In this document: positions 16,655-27,363 of the stretch, piece after piece
How the letters are laid out: every line of letters begins with the position of its first letter
Numbering within the stretch: position 1 is the stretch's first letter
Assembly (NCBI GenBank): GCA_003990745.1
Contig: RBNI01000152.1
Coordinates: 1-39,781 of the forward strand
DNA: 39,781 nt
Reading direction: 5' to 3'
From: Jimgerdemannia flammicorona
Taxonomy: Eukaryota > Mucoromycota > Endogonomycetes > Endogonales > Endogonaceae
Notes under the pieces: generated by a model
What the model saw: only the letters and a program-made list of their open reading frames with translations
What the model was told of the DNA's origin: nothing
Databases searched by the model: none
Translations under genes and position numbers: made by a program

Positions 16655-19425
16655 TTTTATATAGGTTTATGGTACTTCTTGAGTCTGTTCCTATGTACCA
16701 TGGTAGGCAGTATGGTCTCTAAGATTTTTCTAAGCCAGAAAGTAGTTCTCTTGATATCTTGTATATAGAAGAGTCCTTCTCATTTGGGCTCCAGTTTTTA
16801 TGACTATGAGGCTTCTACCATATTTTGATACAGTAGAACCTTTTCTCTGATTTGGATGGATTTTAGGGTCTTGTAATTCTTTTCTGCATTTTTCCTTATC
16901 AGTGCTTGTGACTTGATGATATAATCTTCAGCCTTCTTCCTGATTTGATATAGTCTCTAGATTTCTGCATCAACCCATCTCCAAGTTAGGTCTAGATTGT
17001 GGCTGAGGTTCCATTAGAATCTTCTTCTCTGAAGAGCAATTCCCTTGGGGTAAAGTGTGTACTCTGTGACCATATGTCTCATAAGACAGAGAGGGCAGTT
17101 GGGAGATAATTATCTCAATTCTCATATATCTCTGAGATCTTCACCAAGATGTTCTTGAAGGTCTTGTTGGTTCTCTCTGTCTGTCCATTTCCTTGAGAGT
17201 GGTATACAGTGGTCTTGATGTGCTGGATCTTATATTTCTGATACATTATCTCATAGAATCTATTGACAAATTCTGTACTGTGGTCTATTGTGATTTGCTT
17301 TGGTGTCTTGTAGTAGTAGATGATTTCTCAGTTCAGGAAGTCAACTATAGAGAGGACATTGGCTTCTTATAATGCTCCTGCTTCTATCTATTTGGTGAAG
17401 AGGTCTATAATAACTATAATATAGTGGTTTCCTGATAGTATTACTGGTAGTGGCCCAATGATATCTATTGTGATGTGGTGGAAGGGGATAGGCTCAATTC
17501 TTGATGACCCAGATGCCTGGTCTTGCTGATCTTGTTTCTATTTTTGGCACTTATTACACCCTTTGATAAATTGGTATAGGTCTTCTTCTATCTTGGGCCA
17601 CCATATGGTTCTTCTTGCCTTGTTGTATGTGTTGATTCCTCCTAGGTATCCTTGGTCATATACTTCCTTCATTACTTGATACTTCTTGTGTTCAGGTATT
17701 ACTAGCTTTCCTCCTTTTCTGAGTATAGTGTTGTCTAGTTCAAACTGTTTCTAAGTCTGGTTGATGATGGTGATTGTCCAGGGTTCGAGGTGGTTGGGCA
17801 TCTTCTACTGCCCAAGATAGCTGATTAATCTATAGTATAGCTCCTTATTTATGTTGAATAGACTTGATAGGGGTGTTTCGAGGTGTCCTTGAGAGTGCAT
17901 CAGCATTGGTATTAGTTCTTCCTGAGTGGTGCTTGACAGTACAGTCATACTCTTGCAGCCTGTAGATCCATCTGGCATATATTCCTTTGGAGTTCAGAGT
18001 GTGGAATAGCCAGGTAAGAGCAGAATGGTCTGTTTGAATGATGAAGTATTTTCTGGCTAGGTAGTAGTGGAACTTGTCTACTGTCCAAACTACTGCTAAG
18101 CATTTGAGCTTGCATGACTCATAGTTCTGTTCTGCTCCATGGGTACCTTGGCTTGCATAGGAGATGACATATTCATGTCCATCTTTCTTCTGAGCTAGGA
18201 CTGCTCCAAGTTCTATAGCACTTGCATCTGTCTACAGGATGAATTCTAGGTTCCAATCTGGTCTTCTGAGGATAGGTGCTTGGGTCAACCTGGTCTTGAG
18301 TTCATTGAAGGTTTCTTGGCACTCCTTGATCCATTCAAATTTGGTTTTCTTCTTCAGCAGCTTGTAGATAGATGCTGCAATATTGGAATATTCTTTGATG
18401 AATCTTCTGTAGTAGCTGGCCAGTCTAAGGCAGGCATGGACTTCTGTAGTTATTCTGGATCTTGGGTAGGCTGCAACAGCCTCAATCTTTATGAAGTCTG
18501 TGTGGATTCTAGTCTGGTTGATGAGGTGTCCTAGATAGGTAATTTCTTGAGCTGAAAACTTGCATTTCTTGGGCTTGATGTAAAGGCCATGCTCTTTGAG
18601 CCTCTTGAGGGCAAGCTGTATGTGATTGATATATTCCCATGCAGTGTTGCTGAAGATGATCATATCATCAACATAGACAAAGAGCCATTTTCCAATCTTG
18701 TTGCTGAAGACTCTGTTCATCATTCACTGAAAACTTGCTGGGGCATTGCACATTCCAAATGGCATTTGCAGGTAGATATAGGTGGCATCAGGTGTGATGA
18801 AGGCTGATTTCTCACTAGCATCTTGAGTGAGACCAATCTGATGGAAGCCTGAGAACAGATCCAAGGTGGTGTAGTATTTGGCTTTGCTTCCAAGGGTAGT
18901 GAGGATTTCTTGAATGTTTGGCAAGGGCTGCCTATCCTTCTTGGTGTTGGCATTGAGCTTTCTGTAGTCAATGAAGAGTCTTGGTGCAAACTCTCCAGGC
19001 TTGCTTCCTTTCTTTGAGGTGAGGACAATGGGTGAAGCCCAGGGACTGATAGCTTGCTTGATGATTCTGGCTTCTTCCATTTCCTTGAGTTCTGCTTGCA
19101 GCCATTCTCTGTAGGCAGGTGGTATGGGTCTGGCTTTCTGGTAGATGGACTTGGTATCACTAGTGTCAACTTCATGGCAATACTTGGGTTCTTGATTGTG
19201 GATATCTCTGAAGTCTATAGCAAGTACTCCTTCATTCTGGTGCAGGATCTTGAGAAGTTGTTCCTCTAGGGGAAAGTTTTCTCCAATGAATATATGTATG
19301 CTTGTTCTGGTCCTTGTCTTTCTTGTATTCAAGTTTGGTAATCTTAGTAGTGACATAGGCTCCTCTTCCAGTAGATCCAAAGCCTTGTTCTCTTCTCTTG
19401 GTCTTGATGAGTTCAATGGCTTCAA
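16655..19425 (-). pseudogene. pol: pol of element 2 (RT, RNase H, integrase)
   Basis: RT begins in the frame opening at 19425. It has YCHEVDT...KARPIPPAYREWLQ, the fingers SPWASPIVLTSKKG, RLFIDYRKLNA, the palm TLDLFSGFHQIGLT and MPFGMCNAPASFQ, then after one TGA (18723-18721) FVYVDDMIIFSN with the catalytic Asp pair. Residues up to 18232 are open. RNase H follows (TDAS, AVVWTVDKFHYYL, TDHSALTWLF) and ends with a NADALSR motif. Integrase (about 17800-16660) has many stops, its conserved blocks corresponding to those of element 1. The N-terminal pol frame is offset by +1 from the gag-protease-dUTPase frame and overlaps it by ~190 bases. The RT active site is intact, but integrase is not. Confidence 0.9.
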
Positions 19426-19957
19426 TGATCTTGGGTTTCTTGATTTCGTAGATCAGCATCTGGCCAATCCTGTCATACTTCTTAACTTCAAATAGGGTGG
19501 TGGGGTTGTGATTTCTCACTATGAGGAAGATCTTGCCAGTGTAATCAGGGTCAATTACTCTTCCTTTAACTGAGATTTCACTTTTGGCCAGACTGCTTCT
19601 GGTCTTGATAATTCCAGCATAGTTCTCTGGCAGCTTGACTCCAATTCCAGTACCAAGTAGGGTGGTGGTCTGTGGTTCAAGGGTAGCATCTTGAATACTG
19701 GTAAGGTCCATTCCTATGGCTCCTTCAGTCTTGTATTCTGGGATCTTGGCTTCAGGGTGGAACTTCTTGACCTTGAGGATGATATCTGGTTCTTGTTCCT
19801 CCTCATCATCACTGTCAGCTTGAAGCTCTAGGGGCTGGTCATCTTCTTCAGCATTCCTTTTTGCTTTGGCAGCTTCTTGCTCATGTTTCTGTTGGTGGAT
19901 TTTCCTGACTTCACTGATATAGGACCAGTAGTCATTCAGGTGTTCAGAGCAGTACAT
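19232..19957 (-). CDS. dut: dUTPase domain of element 2 polyprotein (between protease and RT)
   Basis: dUTPase hydrolyses dUTP to dUMP and so limits uracil in the DNA copy. All five family motifs are present in order in this open stretch: EGAIGMDL (residues 79-85), KTRSSLAKS (about 118-126), GRVIDPDYTG with the catalytic Asp (132-141), YDRIGQML (161-168) and RREQGFGSTGR (188-198). Residues 1-60 are a charged linker (ADSDDEEEQE). The frame is continuous with gag-protease upstream across a single TAG (CAG in origin) and overlaps the RT frame downstream, so it belongs to the element polyprotein; the ATG at 19957 is only the first Met after the stop. The domain length is typical. It is the best-preserved enzyme in the element together with RT. 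Confidence 0.9.
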   Translation of the reverse strand: MYCSEHLNDYWSYISEVRKIHQQKHEQEAAKAKRNAEEDDQPLELQADSDDEEEQEPDIILKVKKFHPEAKIPEYKTEGAIGMDLTSIQDATLEPQTTTLLGTGIGVKLPENYAGIIKTRSSLAKSEISVKGRVIDPDYTGKIFLIVRNHNPTTLFEVKKYDRIGQMLIYEIKKPKIIEAIELIKTKRREQGFGSTGRGAYVTTKITKLEYKKDKDQNKHTYIHWRKLSPRGTTSQDPAPE

Positions 19958-20014
19958 TCTAGTACCATGGGGGCATCTTCCTTGAGGGGCATAGCCATCA
20001 ATAATCTTGTTGTA

Positions 20015-21976
20015 CTACTGCTCATCTGTGAGCTTGGGTGTCTTGTTCTTATTCACCAAGTGCATGAAGACCTCTGTGTCCTCTTCATCTCCTTTCTCTA
20101 TGTCTGATAGGACTCCTTTGTGGACATTGATAGAGACTTGTACCTTTCTTCCTCTATAGTTGATCTGCATCTTCTGGGCATTGAGGTCAATGATGGCCTT
20201 GGCCTTGTGAAGCCATTGGTTGCCAATGAGGATGTTATAGTTAGTGGTACTTGTAACAATCATGTCTACTGGAATAGTAGCTCCTCCTATCTTGATAGAG
20301 ACTTCTCAGATTTTGCCAAGGGGGGTAGCTTGTGTACTATCTGCTGTAACATAGACCATCTTGGTGGACTCTTCAATGTCCCAACCTAAACAGTCAATTG
20401 CCTTCTTGCTCATGAGGCATCCTCTAGCACTGGTATCAATAATAGCATCAAAGATACAGTCTTCAATCTGACATGGGGTATAGGCTGATGTCTTGCACTG
20501 GTCTTTAGATTCTTCACCTGAGTTTTCAGATTCTTTCTGTGCATTGTGAGCTTCCACAATCTTGTACTCTTGATTCTTGACAGCAGTTGCAAGCTCTACT
20601 CTCAACTGCTGTCTGAAGGCAGGGACTTTGGCTAGCTGTCCAAAAGTAGCATTGACCTTCAGTTTCTTGAGATCCTTGTAGATATCATACTGGTGGATCT
20701 TGGTCTTGTACAACTTCTGTTCCTTCTTGCTTTCACTTTCTCCTGAGACTGGAGTAGTGCCTTCAATGATTTGGTGGGCAGCTTCATCTAACTCTATGTC
20801 TTGATCAATCTCTTTGGGTTGAGTCTTGCTTTGAATAGTGACAGCTGAGGTCTTCTTTGGTCTTCCAACTGGCTTGCTGTTGCTCTTTTTGTCATAGGGC
20901 TTGGACTGGGTTCTGGTACCTTCAGTAGTGGGGTAGAATTCAAGCTCCTCATAGTATTCTTCATCATCAGTATCACCAATCTCCTTGATGACTACTGTAT
21001 TGGTTTGTTCTCTAGTTCTGCTAGCATTGCTTGGTTGGGCTTTGCATCTTGTTTCAGTCATATAATTATTTACATAGTGGCCTTCTTCTCTATATCTGAA
21101 GCATATGATATTATGTTCTTCTGTAGCAGCTGTAAATCTTTGCACTGGTCTCCTGTTGGCACTTCAGACTTCTCTAACAACATCACCAAGGTGTGCAGTC
21201 ATCTTGGCAAACTCCTTGGCAAGTTCCTCCACTGGGTCAGCTTTGACTGTTTTGGGGGTAGGTGAGGTTGGTTGTCTGTTTACAACTGTAGCAGATATGA
21301 TACTAGTTGGCTTTGATGGCTCTATCTTGATACCAGTTATTTTCTCCATTGAGTATTTGGCAGGATGTCTGGCAGTCCAATATCTCTGTGCAAAGACCAC
21401 TTTCTGATCAAGGGTCAGTGCAGTTGGGGTAGACCAGATTGCTAGAGCAATTTCAGAGTGAACTCCTTTGAGGAAGGTTGAATCTGCTATTTGTTCCTTG
21501 AGGCAGTCATCATAGCCAGCCAAGACAATCTGGTGGCAGATTCAGGTATAGAATGAGTTGGGATCTTCACTAAGTCTCTGGCAGATAGTATTAAGTTGAT
21601 CCTTGAGAGCTTGCTTGATCTCTTCAGTATAGTATGTTGTTCTGAGGAAGGCCTTCATATTGGTAAGTTTGGCTGTACCATTATTGGCAATGGTGGCTGC
21701 ATTGAACTTATCTCTGGCAGGTCCTCTGAGGCTGACTGGTAGAAGGGCCAATTGTGCATCCACACCAAGGGCTTGTATGGCAGCGAATTGTTCAAAGTCT
21801 TCAATGAAGGTCAGGATTGACTCTTCAGTAGTATATCCATAGAATGTGGGGGGACACATTTCCATCTTGTCTTAAATTCTTGCAGAGGTAACTCTTGTAG
21901 TCAGGGTAGTTATTGTGGAAGTTGTTCGTTTTTCAGCTTGAAAGTGAGGGATTCATCTTGAATCACTAGCCAATGG
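20015..21976 (-). pseudogene. gag: gag, zinc knuckle and aspartic protease of element 2
   Basis: Forms the particle and matures it in intact relatives. The ancestral start is next to the primer site: element 1's stub reads ATGGCTGG there while this copy reads ATTGGCTAG (21974 leftward), so the start is lost. The main open part begins at 21865 with capsid-like sequence (TFYGYTTEESILTFIEDFEQ, SLRGPARDKFNAA). A TGA at 21541-21539 and another near 21146 replace probable Arg codons. The zinc knuckle is damaged: CFRYREEGHYVNNYM has Tyr at two Cys positions. The protease motif reads IDTSARG instead of DTGA. A TGA splits it near 20305 and a TAG at 20014 precedes dUTPase. All these changes are transitions. 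Everything stays in one frame. Confidence 0.88.
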
Positions 21977-21984
21977 ATACCAAG
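21957..21984 (-). promoter_or_regulatory. Primer-binding region of element 2
   Basis: Directly inside the 5' LTR end (TATGACA): ACTTGGTATCCATTGGCTAG on the minus strand. TGGTATCC would pair with a tRNA ending GGATACCA; I cannot name the tRNA. The same block stands at 12896 after the element 1 right LTR. The primer site overlaps the ancestral gag start. Confidence 0.55.
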
Positions 21985-23589
21985 TTGTCATATAGTAGTT
22001 GCTGAGTCCTTCAAATACACCAGATTCTCTTCAAGATATATCTCTTAGACTAACTCAAGTTTGTTATAAGCAAGTTCTTATTGGAGTGCCTTTCCAAGGT
22101 CTTATAGTCCTCAAACTTCTTATCTTTAACTGTCTTGTTATCTCTTAGATTGCTTGTAAGGGATTGTATGTAAGTGAACCAGAACTGAATTGACTGACTT
22201 TATTTCAGAGGAAATAAGAGGGGTATTTATACAAAATATAGTTCAATAGTTGCTAAGATATAAAGCTAAATATAAATTCCAATAACTAAAATAAAATGCC
22301 AGGACAGGAAAAACTGCTAAGTTTCAGAGTTAGCACTGATAGTTATATAGGTTCAGGATGCTAGTATAATTTGGTATCACATCAGAATGCCGGTGCTGAT
22401 ATTATTTAGTGTTACATCAAAATATCAGTACTGGAACAATTCTGCATCACCTCAGAATGCTGGTGCTGGCATTATCCAGTATAACAAGGGACTTAGAGCA
22501 GAATGTTCAGAATCATGGGGGCTTTATCCTCATCATCAGAGATCAGAATGTCTTCAAAGGAGATGAGGTCTATGAATTCATCATCATTGTCATATAGGTC
22601 ATGAATTTCACATACTTTGCATGCTTCATCATGTGTCTTGCATATATCATGCAGGATGATATCATTGCTGATGACATCATTATATTCAGTAGTGGGGAAA
22701 TCAGGAACAAGGAGATCTGGAGCTCTCCAGTCTATGAGGTTCTCTTCTACAAAATAGAGAATAAATGTGGGGTCTTGGAGAGGTCTAACCTGGATACTTG
22801 GGCCTTGGAATACTGAGATCAATCCTTGTAAGAATTGGTCTGGGTTGTCCTGAAGAATGGGATGCCAGAAGTCTTCTACTTCATCACTATTGAGAGTAAT
22901 AGTAGACTAGGCTTCTATAGCCACCCATATTGATATGGCAGGATGACAGGTCTCTGAAATCTGAGACTCTAATATACTCTAAGTTGGGGATTGACCATGG
23001 TGTATGCCTGAAGATCTGATGGATCTTTTTAGCTGTCCTTACCTTGTATATATCCATGGAAGTAGCATCTTGTAGCTCTTGAGGGCTGGTCTGTGAGAAC
23101 TCTTGGCAGAGGAGGTTTCTATTTCATACTCCTGCCATATTTGGAGGCATTCAGTAGCAATGGTGATCCTTGTTTCCATTTTACAGCAGTAGAGGATAAA
23201 GTGATAAGAGTCTGCAGTACCCAGGTTGACACTAGGAGTTCTTCTTATATGGGTCCTCATGGCTCTTCTGATGTCTTGGAATATCCTTTCTTCGACTGAG
23301 ATACCTTGGTGGTTCCTTGACCTTGAGGTTTGGTAGGCAGCAGGCATTTTATTTGTGGTAAGTCTTTGAGCTATTTTGGGATTGATGGGGCTTATTGATT
23401 GCTGCTACTGTAGTTCCTTAATCCTTCTTTTATATTCCTCAAGATATCCATACTATGGTCACAATGACTCACAGTTGATTATTATTGCTCATCTCATATG
23501 CCATATGATCTTCTTGTGCTCTGATCTGGTGACTTGTAAGGAAAGGCTGTCTTCTGTGCTGATGTCATCATTTTGGGGTCACTGTTACA
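21985..23589 (-). mobile_element. 5' LTR of element 2
   Basis: Right edge GGTCACTGTTACA at 23589, left edge TTGTCATATAG at 21985. It contains TATAAATA (22231-22224), a TATAAAAG-type motif near 23430 and a broken copy of the LTR reading frame. It is similar in length to the 3' LTR but carries many substitutions and small indels. Confidence 0.9.
22493..23347 (-). pseudogene. LTR protein copy in element 2 5' LTR (frameshifted)
   Basis: Two open pieces correspond to the two ends of the 287-codon LTR protein: 23347-23039 (MPAAYQTSRSRNHQGISVEE) and 22822-22493 (VFQGPSIQVRPLQDPTF to VLNILL). Between them the frame is lost through small deletions (for example near 23120 and 22930) and a TAG. The acidic end DNDDEFIDLISF is retained. 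Compared with the intact 3' LTR copy, both substitutions and indels have accumulated since insertion. Confidence 0.8.
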
Positions 23590-23595
23590 ATGGTA
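23590..23595 (+). repeat. Target-site duplication, right side of element 2
   Basis: ATGGTA, identical to 14666-14671. Confidence 0.6.
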
Positions 23596-24551
23596 ATCCA
23601 TCAAGACAACATTGTGATGGCACAATTATTGTTTAATTATGAAGCAAAAATAGATACTATTTTACAATTGATAAATGGTTTACAAAGGAATTGTATTTTA
23701 ATATTATCATGTATGACTAATATATATAGATGATATCATTGTTGAGAAATGGTGTGTGTAATGAAATTCAAATCTGCAGACTCAAATTTCATAATACACT
23801 TTATTCCCTGATATGATGACATATATTAAATTTTATTTACATATAATATAATGATCACAAGTTCACTAATACAAACTTAATAATTATGAGAAAAATATTA
23901 CACATAACTATATCATATATCAGTATTTATTATATTGGTAGTTTCAGGTTTATAGTGCAAGGCTATTTTCAATATCAAATTAAATCTCTTTTTTCCAATA
24001 TTTCAAAATACTTCCATGAAGTATGGATTATAGTGATATAATACTATGACAAGAATTGGGTCTACAGTCTCAATTCATTGTTGTTAGTGATTTTTTATGA
24101 TACTATTTTTGAACTTATGATCATTATATCATATATAAATCTAATATACCCTATTCCCTGATGTGATAATACCATATAGTAGTTGACACTAGTGGCTCAC
24201 AGTGTACTCATCTACACAAAATGTGATGCTCTTTCTAGTGTGACAGGCAAAAATACAATTCTTTGATATAAAGTATTTACCCATTGACAGAATTTTGAAT
24301 TTTATATAATTTGTTATTAGAGAAATAAAAGCCTTATATATTGATACTCAAAAATTCGATATACTACTAATTTTGCTATTGAAATTCTGTACTATGTTAC
24401 TTATAAATATAATTACCTATGCATATTAAACAATTTTGCCATTTGTAATTTCAAAATATAGTATACTGTAGTATGATTCTAAATTAACAAATTGCTATAG
24501 ATAATGAGAATAAAGATAGCTGAGAGCTGATCTATTGAATAAATTATCACA
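23596..24551. other. AT-rich spacer with a degenerate inverted repeat
   Basis: No supported gene; a 45-codon frame from 23590 has no recognisable features. At 23821-23873 and 24103-24148 lie imperfect inverted copies (TATAATATAATGATCACAAG against the complement of CTTATGATCATTATATCATA), separated by ~230 bases. The boundary sequence ATTCCCTGAT occurs in direct orientation at both ends. Confidence 0.45.
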
Positions 24552-24800
24552 ATGGTCTCTGAGTACATTCCAAGATATTGTCAGTGTTCTGAAGAACAGA
24601 TAGATTCAATCTATATTGTCTGTTTGTACTATTATGAGATCACCTGGCTATATTGTAGACAGTGTGAGATGTATAATCAATGTGTCAACTATGCTTGGTA
24701 TACAAAATATAAGGGGTATGCCAGTAATATCTTAATGATACCTAAATCACTTTGCACTTATTATAAAAGAGGTTTGGGCAAATATAAATATAAAAAATAA
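24552..24800 (+). CDS. Possible small Cys/Tyr-rich protein (82 aa), hypothetical
   Basis: ATG to TAA open frame in an otherwise stop-rich AT region. The product is rich in Tyr and Cys with a patterned core (YCQCSEEQ, YCRQCEMYNQCVNY) and a Lys-rich C-terminus (YYKRGLGKYKYKK). The spaced Cys pairs (CxC, CxxC) could bind metal, but I recognise no family. No signal peptide is evident. It could be an exon or a remnant of a larger gene; no flanking homologous frame was found. Chance is a real alternative at this length. Confidence 0.25.
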   Translation: MVSEYIPRYCQCSEEQIDSIYIVCLYYYEITWLYCRQCEMYNQCVNYAWYTKYKGYASNILMIPKSLCTYYKRGLGKYKYKK

Positions 24801-25340
24801 TATAACTGAACAAGGGTGTATCTTTTATTATAGAGAATAGACAATATTTTATTCAACTATAATATATTATTTATTGAATATAGTATTATGCTTTGATTAA
24901 ATTTATATATAAATAATAATGTATAATCTGTCTAGCTGTAATTTTGATACTGTATCATCCTGTAGCAAAATTCAGTATCCTAGCTCAATAGAAAATGATT
25001 TTACCAGTAGGCTATACATTACATATATCAAAAGTATGTAAAAGTGCAGATATCATTTTATTATGCCATTGGGTACAATGTCACATCAGAATTCTACTAG
25101 AAATCACTAGACAAGAATTTTATCTTAAAGACAAATGGGTATAAATTTCAATTTGTTATTGGAGACAATCAAAATTTAGATTTTGATAAACATATCAATA
25201 GTAAAATTATATATATTTGGACATACTTCATTTTCTTTGTTATTGGAAAATAATATTTCTTCATCATATATATATAACTGATATAGTCCTCTTATTGATG
25301 ACACTATCTGAGTTTGCCTATCTTACTAACTCCCCAACTG
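24801..25340. other. AT-rich spacer
   Basis: No frame, repeat or RNA gene recognised. Confidence 0.5.
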
Positions 25341-25575
25341 TCCTGGCTTTATGATATTAAACTGATCTATCATCCTATACAGGAAGTTTTAATTTGTTCT
25401 GGCTTTATAATATTAAACTGATCTGCTGTCCTATATAGGAAGTTTTAATTTGTTCTGGCTTCATAACATTAAACTGATCTGCTGTTCTATATAAGATGTT
25501 TTTTTGTCCTGATCTCATGACATTAAACTGATCTGCCATCCTGTACAAGATGTTTTAATTTATCCTGATATTCCC
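25341..25575 (+). repeat. ~56-bp minisatellite, four copies
   Basis: Units start TCCTGGCTTTATGATATTAA at 25341, about 25397, 25453 and 25507, with a partial fifth near 25563; each contains AAACTGATCT, CCTATA and AGTTTTAATTTGT. Period is 54-57 bases. Copies differ by transitions. Confidence 0.8.
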
Positions 25576-27279
25576 CTGTCCCAACCCTGCTTATGCTATA
25601 TTTTAATTTTATTTGTTCTTTTTCTTATACTATTCATTCCTTTACTCACTTCCATTGACTCTATAACTCTTGGTTAAAATTTATTTTAGGTTTTTTATTT
25701 CAACTATTAGTTTCAATCAAGTGGTGCTTAATCTGGCATTATTGTCCACCTATGAAGAGTTGTACAGGTAAGGTTTAACATAACAAACTATGACCTTTGA
25801 TTGAAAGTTATTCATTATTTGCAATTTTGATCAAAATGTGATATCTCATTATTTCTACAGGAATTTTATCTAGTTTGGAATACTTGAACCAGTATTTCCA
25901 TTCCAAGGATTCTGCTGAGTTCCACCTATGAAGATGTTTGCAAGCAAAGGCTATCCTGACTATTGATCTCTTATTTTCTCTTTATTATCACAGAAACTCT
26001 CCTCCTCTCTCATTGTTATTATCTCATGAGGATGAATCTTTACTATATTCCTCCTACTGAGTCTCACCCATAAAGGTGTAGTATAAGCATAGAGTCAAGT
26101 GGACAGTATCACCTCCATCCATCATAATATCCTCTGGACTAGATAAGTTCAAGAGAATGAGTGAAAAATGCTACAGTGAGAGCCTCTCAGAATACTATTC
26201 TATAAAGGATGATTATATTAGTACAGTAAGGAAAAGAGAAGGGAAGTCTCAAGATAGTGGTAAATTCAAGGAGGGGCACTATAAGGTATATAAAAGCCAA
26301 CACAATCTCACCTCCTTGTGGTGACTTCTGGGTAATGCCAAGAGGGTTGTATTTTATTTTTTATATTATATAAATTAGATACCAACAATTATTGTATGGC
26401 AATATTACTATGTTTTATATATACACCTTTTTTTTATCATAATCATATATATAACAAATGGTTTACAATCTTAATTCATGATGAGTGGCACTAACAAGAT
26501 AATTTTCGAAAATTCAGTATCAATAAAAATTGAAATAGAAAGTCTAATTGGTTTTTATTTCTTAATAAAACAATAATGTAAATAGCAAAATTAAGTTCAA
26601 TATAGTAACTGAATCTATATGACCTTTGTGGACTTACCTTCTATCTTTGTATTTAAATTTAATTATATTAGAATGTACATATATTTGAATGTATATTTGA
26701 GCTATGCTATATAATTTAGAGTTTATTGAAAATAATATTCCCCAATTATTTCAGTTTAATGTTTATTATACTTATGTTCATCCTTTTGTATTTTATTTTA
26801 TTTTATTTATATTTCAAATTAAAGATATGTAATAAATAAATCTCCTTATAATATATCATTATACTATAAAACTCTCACTGATGTTGTTTTTCACCATACT
26901 ATAATAAATACTGATATATGATATAGTCATGTAAAAAGAGTATTCTCATCATGATTAAGTATATCATTATTAAAAATACAGTATCTATTAATCATCAAAA
27001 GTAACTTCAGTACTTGGCAAAATACTATTGCTTTGACATATATAGATCTATATATAGATATTTACAAAGCTTATATCACTAGGCTATTTCTGTCTATAAT
27101 AGTAGTATTTGTCATATGATTTTATATTCAACTATGTCATCTAGTATTTGATATTATCAATTATTGTATAGCTATCTTTTTCCTTGCATTCTGATGTAAA
27201 CAAATATTAAATAAGACATAATTCAGACAATACAAGACATGTAATAATAAATTAATCATCTTATAATATATTCTTATAC
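25576..27279. other. Long AT-rich spacer
   Basis: No supported gene. A short motif (CCACCTATGAAG or CCCATAAAGGTG) recurs at about 25749, 25922 and 26067, hinting at an old ~150-170-base tandem duplication. GGTATATAAAAGCC at 26285-26298 looks like a TATA box but no frame follows. The remaining kilobase up to 27279 is AT-rich without visible structure. Confidence 0.5.
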
Positions 27280-27363
27280 TCATTCCTCTTTCCAGTACCA
27301 TTCGGGTTACACAACCTTTGGAGAGCACTTACAACATCGTTTCGGCAAAAAGAGACTAATAAC

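Larger units (their letters stand above)
14672..23589 (-). mobile_element. Complete Ty3/gypsy retrotransposon, element 2 (LTR-gag-PR-dUTPase-RT-RH-IN-LTR)
   Basis: About 8.9 kb in minus orientation, flanked by ATGGTA. Both LTRs are present (1.62 and 1.60 kb), starting TGTAACAG and ending near TGACA, with a polypurine tract and a primer-site region. Coding order from 21976 leftward: gag with CCHC knuckle, aspartic protease, dUTPase, RT, RNase H, integrase. Stops are few and mostly replace Arg (CGA to TGA) or Gln (CAG to TAG), and the pol N-terminal part is in another frame. The LTRs differ at many sites, so insertion was not very recent. Protease and zinc-knuckle residues are also mutated, so this copy cannot be active. 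Confidence 0.93.

Noticed and set aside
22601..22816. Plus-strand frames antisense to the LTR protein (also 15197-15448, 15458-15721)
   Set aside because: They are shadows of the conserved minus-strand frame and are not kept consistently among copies.
8042..23589. Classical RIP as the only cause of the mutations
   Set aside because: CA-to-TA changes are common, but many changes are at CG (CGA to TGA, CG to TG/CA in the satellite), which fits methyl-cytosine deamination equally well. The two cannot be separated without counts.
26285..26298. TATA-like GGTATATAAAAGCC as a host gene promoter
   Set aside because: No coding frame or exon-like sequence follows within a kilobase.
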